DNA of 41,527 nt, from the IMG/VR virus record IMGVR_UViG_3300019776_000736, positions 1-41,527 of that record; one strand, written 5' to 3'. Positions within the stretch are counted from its first letter, which is position 1, and each line of letters starts with the position of its first letter. Of this stretch, positions 37,799 through 41,527 are shown piece after piece. This stretch comes from a virus. The notes under the pieces were generated by a model that searched no databases, was not told the origin of the DNA, and saw only the letters and a program-made list of their open reading frames with translations. The position numbers and the translations under genes are program-made.

Positions 37799-40360
37799 AT
37801 GAGTCAAGACTACTTGACAGTTTTGAGCGCGGCAGCTTCGGTGCTGACCACAAAGCGCTGGAAAGCTGACGGTTCAATGGCCCCCGCGGCCGACGCCAAA
37901 AACTTCGACCTTGCCTACCATCCCGTTTCAAATATCCACGAATTATCCTACGAACTTGAAGACCTCGAAAGCCGTACGAACTCCGGCGTTATTCGTGAGT
38001 TCTTCAAAAACAACGTATTCGAGTTATGCCAGGCCATGGGTGACCCGGCCTACGCATTTGGTAAAGTCATGCGGCGACAGGCCGTGCTGGACGTGGTCGC
38101 GCATCACTGGGTAATGCTGGACGTCGACGGGCACCGTGTGGAAGGGTTTGATCCCAATCAATTCCCCACGCTGGCTATCGAAGACTTTATTTTAAAATGC
38201 CTTCCATCTTCTTTTCATAACGCCTCCTACCACTGGAAGCTGTCCAGTTCGGCGGGTCACCCATCCATCCCACCTGGCACCCTTAAAGCCCACGTTTGGT
38301 TCTGGTTGGCCACACCGCTGACCAGCGCGCAGCTTGACGCATGGGCCCTTAAGAACGCCCCAGCGATCGACCGTTCCGTGTTTCGCACTGCGCAGTGGCA
38401 TTTTACGGCGCTGCCCGTATTTGATGCTGGGGTGGCGGACCCGATCGCGGTGCGTAGCGGTTTGGAATGCAAAACCGTCGACATGGTACCCATCGAGTTA
38501 AGTGATGACGAATTGGCCGCACTGCCCAAAGCCAAAAAGACGATCGATGCGGCCAGCGCTGACCCAGTCGTCCAGATCCTGAGCGATGGCGGGTACATCC
38601 TGAGCGAGCGCCAAGACGGTGGATTCAACATCACCTGCCCACGCGAGGACCAACACACCAGCGAGTCGGCCGAGTCATCCACCATCTACTACCCTGCCCA
38701 CACCCGCGGGTATGTTCGCGGGCATTTCAAATGCCTGCACGCGCATTGCTCGGAAGTGGACGACAGTGAGTTCCACGCGGCGATCGGCTACGTGCCTTCA
38801 GTGCTGGACGCGGCGGCCGTATTTGCGGGAGCGGGCAGCCCAATTGCTACCGGCGCGCCATGGACTGCTCACTGCGTGCCCAATTATCGTGGTCCAACTG
38901 AGCCAAGCCAGGTGCTGCAAAACCTGCTTAAAAATCCCGAGGCGCCTTCGTTCAAGGCCTGGGATGCCGGCGACATGACCCGGATCATTTCCGATCTGGC
39001 CTGGCGCACCGGTGGCAACTGCGAATTACTCAAAGCGGTTCTGGCCCTGCGCCCAGACTATCAGGCCAGTGACGCATTGGATGCTGCGATCGCCGGCGCC
39101 ATTGCCAGCCAGACCAGTTTCCAGAACGTGCGAGAAAACACCGGCCACGACCTCAATTTGCCGCTGGCTGACCCGCTGGCAGTTTTCCACCCGGAACAGG
39201 TCAAAACGAAACTGGCCAAGAAATCCGAGGTGGAATATCTGGACGCTGCTGAAGGGACCGCGGAGAACCTGACTCGACTGGTCAAAGCCTACGACGTGAG
39301 GATCCGCTACAACGAACTGAGCCACGACCTTGAAGTCTGGATGGGGAATAGCAAGGTGTCTGGGGACTTGGCCCGTAATGCCCAAATCTCAGTGCTTGAA
39401 GACCTGGCTCGCATCAACAAATACCCCCACACGGCAGTGGCCAACCATATGCAGAAAATTGCCATGGCGGACCCGTACAATCCGGCGCTTGAGTGGGTGC
39501 AGAGCAAGGTATGGGACGGCGTGGAACGGATGGACGATCTGTTCGCTTGTCTGGAACTGGTCAGCCCGGCCCATGCCCCCAAGGCGCGTAGCCTGTTTCA
39601 AAAATGGTTTGTGGGGGCGGTGGCGCTACTGGCGGGCATCACGGACGAATTCTCGCATGCGCTGGTATTTGTGGACGAAACAGGTGGACAAGGTAAAACG
39701 CGATTTTTTCGGAGCTGGTGCCCAAAGGAATTTCGCATCGACGGCCAGTTGCTTGAGCCACGTGATAAAGACTCGGTGATGTTGGTGACCAGTCATTGGC
39801 TAGTAGAGCTGGGGGAGCTGGACGCGACGTTTAAAAAGTCTGAGATCGCCCAGCTCAAGGCGTTTTTGTCCAAGAATCAGGATGATCTTCGGCCCCCTTA
39901 TGCCCGGGCGACAAATACCTATCAACGCCGCACCGCGTTCATGGGCACGGTCAACCAACTGGACTTTCTGGTCGATGACACCAACAACCGACGGTTCTGG
40001 CCCATTCACGTGGAGTCGGTCCGCTACGACCACTCCATAGACATGCAACAGGTGTGGGCGGAATGCCTGGTTCGTGCGCAACAGGGCGAACGCTACTGGC
40101 TGTCACGTGAAGAGAACCAAGCCATCGGCACCTACACAGACGATTTCCGTGTACAGAACGCATTGGAAGAGCGCCTGCTATTGGCGTACGACCATACCAT
40201 CCAAGCTACCCGATGGATTACCGCCACCGAGGTTTTAATGGAATTGGGAATTTTAAATGCCAATCGGTCCGATCAAACCCGTGTGGGAATTTTACTGAGG
40301 AAACGCTTTAAATTTAACAAGGGGAAATTGTCGACTTATAATTTGCCGGAGCGTCGTTAA
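37799..40360 (+). CDS. Primase-helicase, VirE/VapE type
   Basis: An 853-residue replication protein. The N-terminal part resembles a primase-polymerase domain (WVMLDVDGHR near residue 108 and HWKLSSSAGHP); a Cys/His region (CPRED and CLHAHC, about 280-320) may bind zinc. The C-terminal part is a VirE-type SF3-like helicase: VDETGGQGKTRFF (Walker A near 628), VELGELDATFKKSEIAQLKA and TNNRRFWPI. This domain order is common in phages that replace DnaB/DnaG. AAGGA before the ATG gives a good start. A terminator follows, and the iteron-rich region next to it may be its target. Confidence 0.92.
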   Translation: MSQDYLTVLSAAASVLTTKRWKADGSMAPAADAKNFDLAYHPVSNIHELSYELEDLESRTNSGVIREFFKNNVFELCQAMGDPAYAFGKVMRRQAVLDVVAHHWVMLDVDGHRVEGFDPNQFPTLAIEDFILKCLPSSFHNASYHWKLSSSAGHPSIPPGTLKAHVWFWLATPLTSAQLDAWALKNAPAIDRSVFRTAQWHFTALPVFDAGVADPIAVRSGLECKTVDMVPIELSDDELAALPKAKKTIDAASADPVVQILSDGGYILSERQDGGFNITCPREDQHTSESAESSTIYYPAHTRGYVRGHFKCLHAHCSEVDDSEFHAAIGYVPSVLDAAAVFAGAGSPIATGAPWTAHCVPNYRGPTEPSQVLQNLLKNPEAPSFKAWDAGDMTRIISDLAWRTGGNCELLKAVLALRPDYQASDALDAAIAGAIASQTSFQNVRENTGHDLNLPLADPLAVFHPEQVKTKLAKKSEVEYLDAAEGTAENLTRLVKAYDVRIRYNELSHDLEVWMGNSKVSGDLARNAQISVLEDLARINKYPHTAVANHMQKIAMADPYNPALEWVQSKVWDGVERMDDLFACLELVSPAHAPKARSLFQKWFVGAVALLAGITDEFSHALVFVDETGGQGKTRFFRSWCPKEFRIDGQLLEPRDKDSVMLVTSHWLVELGELDATFKKSEIAQLKAFLSKNQDDLRPPYARATNTYQRRTAFMGTVNQLDFLVDDTNNRRFWPIHVESVRYDHSIDMQQVWAECLVRAQQGERYWLSREENQAIGTYTDDFRVQNALEERLLLAYDHTIQATRWITATEVLMELGILNANRSDQTRVGILLRKRFKFNKGKLSTYNLPERR

Positions 40361-40377
40361 ATTCCCAGTAAATTACT

Positions 40378-40402
40378 AAACCCGCCGAAGCGGGTTTTTT
40401 TT
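40378..40402 (+). terminator. Terminator after the primase-helicase gene
   Basis: AAACCCGC-CGAA-GCGGGTTT followed by a further T-run to 40402. The loop and U-tract are typical. Confidence 0.95.
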
Positions 40403-40406
40403 ATCA

Positions 40407-40651
40407 GGTCCGCCAAAGGTCCACCAAAGGTCCGCACCCGCTCTAGGGCGCACATTAGCGGACCTACCGGACCTATCCTCTATAGAGAGTAATTGTATTT
40501 ATACATAATAAAGAGGAACGTATGAAAACGTGCGAATTGCGCTATAGGGTTTGGGAAACACGCTTTGAACGTCCGAACGTCCGCAAAGGCCCGCGCTAGA
40601 GCGGCTGCGCACCTATTCCGGACCTTTTAAGGTCCCCCGAGGTCCACCAAA
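40407..40651. repeat. GGTCC iteron-like region, candidate origin or regulatory region
   Basis: This noncoding stretch of about 250 bases has three GGTCC elements exactly 11 bases apart (40407, 40418, 40429; GGTCCGCCAAA, GGTCCACCAAA), two GGACC at 40460 and 40469, a tandem AACGTCCG (40568-40583), a 16-base palindrome GGACCTT-TT-AAGGTCC (40620-40635) and a last GGTCCACCAAA at 40641. CCGCTCTAG (40438-40446) and CTAGAGCGG (40596-40604) are inverted copies. An AT-rich segment with TATACATAATAAAG lies between. Iterons plus an AT-rich stretch beside a primase gene suggest an origin. Confidence 0.6.
40522..40599 (+). CDS. Possible 25-residue peptide
   Basis: AGAGGAACGT sits just before an ATG that opens a 25-codon frame (KTCELRYRVWETRFERPNVR then KGPR), strongly basic. 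The ribosome-binding site is excellent and an AT-rich promoter-like sequence precedes it. The frame runs through the AACGTCCG repeats, so coding is uncertain. Confidence 0.35.
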   Translation: MKTCELRYRVWETRFERPNVRKGPR

Positions 40652-41400
40652 TGATCGAAGTTAAAGTCACCAGCAATTTCCAGGAGTTGAATCGGGCCTT
40701 CCGCCTACTGGGCGAGAAAGGGGTGCCGTACGCTTTGGCCGCCGCATCCACCAAGGTCGCCGTGGTCGTGCGCAAAACCCTGCTCGAGCAATTGGGCAAG
40801 AGCATTGACAACCCAACCCCGCAGACGATGAAGTCGCTGTATCTCAAGGCGGGCAACAAGACCCGGCCTGCTGCTCGCGTCTGGTTCAAGGATGCTTTCA
40901 ACTCGGGGATTCCAGCGGATAAATACCTGCGGCCCCAGGTATCCGGCGGCGTTCGTTCGCCCAAGCGCCTCGAGGTCGCCCTGCGCAAGCGGGGGATATT
41001 AGGTCAGGACGAGTGGGCGATCCCGGCAAAGGACATCCTGAATCAGTTCGGTAACATGCCTGGCGCTTTGGCCGTTCGGGTGCTGTCGGCGGTAGGCGCA
41101 GCCGAAACAGTCGCCGGCGTGACCGCCAACGCCAGCAACTCGGCCAGGTCCCGCAAGAAAGGGAACGCTCGCAAATACTTCATCGCCAAGATAAAAAATA
41201 CCCGGGCCATCTGGGAGGTGAAGAACTCAGCATTTGGGCGGGGGATACGTCCTGTCGTGCTGTTCGTTAAAAAGACCCCCCGGTTTACCGAGCGCTTCGC
41301 ATTCTTCGAGATTGCTGAGCAAGTGGTCGCGGAGAACTACCTTCCTGAATTTATCGCAGCGATCGACCGTCAGGTTGTCACCTGGGCGCCCCGCAAATGA
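40651..41400 (+). CDS. Minor tail protein Z-like
   Basis: A 249-residue protein resembling the prophage minor tail protein Z (gpZ) family: EVKVTSNFQELNRAFRLLGE at the start, ALAAASTKVAVVVRKTLLEQ, and a C-terminal region ending YLPEFIAAIDRQVVTWAPRK. In the circular map it lies just upstream of cos and the terminase, so it belongs with the head-tail genes although it is at the right end of the linear sequence. The last GGTCCACCAAA element overlaps its ATG, and no good Shine-Dalgarno is visible. Confidence 0.75.
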   Translation: MIEVKVTSNFQELNRAFRLLGEKGVPYALAAASTKVAVVVRKTLLEQLGKSIDNPTPQTMKSLYLKAGNKTRPAARVWFKDAFNSGIPADKYLRPQVSGGVRSPKRLEVALRKRGILGQDEWAIPAKDILNQFGNMPGALAVRVLSAVGAAETVAGVTANASNSARSRKKGNARKYFIAKIKNTRAIWEVKNSAFGRGIRPVVLFVKKTPRFTERFAFFEIAEQVVAENYLPEFIAAIDRQVVTWAPRK

Positions 41401-41513
41401 CGCAGGAGACGCGATCGGCCCTGAGGGCGTGTCTAGATGCTTTTTTGGCGGTACGGGGGCGCCAGCGGGCTCACAGGGGCTTTGGGTCCTTCCAGGGGGT
41501 GGGCCCGGCCGCG
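41401..41513 (+). other. Noncoding G-rich right end next to cos
   Basis: No gene is seen. The stretch is rich in G runs (GGGGGCGCCAGCGGG, CCAGGGGGTGGGCCC) and ends in CGGCCGCG before the terminal 9 bases. In lambda the corresponding side holds cosQ and the terminase nicking context. Function here is inferred from position. Confidence 0.4.
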
Positions 41514-41522
41514 GGTTATTCG
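41514..41522 (+). other. Right genome end, candidate cos overhang
   Basis: GGTTATTCG, identical to 52-60. The adapter begins at 41523. If it is a filled-in 5' overhang, joining 41522 to 61 restores the intact cos with CGCG on each side of the 9 bases. Confidence 0.75.
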
Positions 41523-41527
41523 AGATC
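41523..41527. other. Start of read-through Illumina adapter
   Basis: AGATC is the beginning of the standard read-through adapter (AGATCGGAAGAGC). Alone it would be weak evidence, but with the left-end adapter and the repeated 9 bases it marks the true DNA end at 41522. Confidence 0.8.

Noticed and set aside
1-41527. Signs of temperate life (integrase, CI-like repressor, attP) or a CRISPR array or tRNA genes
   Set aside because: None was recognised. The only regulators seen are the mini-TetR protein and a small excisionase-like HTH protein, neither with an integrase; no spaced direct repeats of CRISPR type and no cloverleaf-like sequence stood out by eye.

Overview
The window is a complete genome of a tailed phage (about 41.46 kb when circularised), not a chromosomal region. 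The first 51 bases and the last 5 read as untrimmed Illumina adapter. Between them the phage sequence starts and ends with the same 9 bases (GGTTATTCG), which fits a cos phage with filled-in 5' overhangs. The high GC content, dense overlapping genes and protein types suggest a Pseudomonas or related proteobacterial host. This is inference from gene content; the layout reminds me of small myoviruses such as Iodobacter phage PhiPLPE and Pseudomonas phage PPpW-3. I see no integrase or CI/Cro module, no tRNA and no CRISPR, so a lytic life cycle is likely.

Layout. 52-7473: cos and a lambda-like head module (Nu1/GpA terminase, gpW, lambda-type portal, fused prohead protease and capsid, DUF2190 decoration protein, gpFII-like joiner). 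7475-17126: Mu-like contractile tail (terminator, DUF2635, sheath, tube, chaperone with a -1 frameshift, tape measure, gpN/gp44/gp45/gp46/gp47/gp48 baseplate). 17131-20991: glycine-rich adhesin, fibre chaperone, two holin candidates, lysozyme-like protein, Rz with an embedded Rz1, and an unknown protein. A bidirectional terminator at 21000-21027 separates this from a leftward block (21046-28681) with family A DNA polymerase, an SSB-like protein with a duplicated C-terminal tail, a Cas4/RecB-like nuclease and small unknowns. From 28766 rightward: a secreted small protein, SF2 helicase, VRR-NUC nuclease, DUF6378 protein, mini-TetR regulator, small membrane proteins, a cytosine methyltransferase with a second long gene encoded out of frame inside it, a beta-helix protein, an HTH protein, and a VirE-type primase-helicase. 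An iteron-rich region (40403-40650) and a gpZ-like gene close the genome at cos.

The most interesting features are these. (1) Five or six dispersed sigma70-like promoters each carry the same palindrome, TGACGA-NN-TCGTCA, over the -35 element; one of them precedes the mini-TetR gene, which points to a phage-wide regulon with autoregulation. (2) Across about 1 kb two proteins are read from the same strand in two frames, with a 99-102 base repeat that is meaningful in both. (3) There is a textbook GGGAAAC slippery heptamer in the tail chaperone gene, an o-spanin nested within the i-spanin gene, and an internal start site in the protease-capsid fusion.
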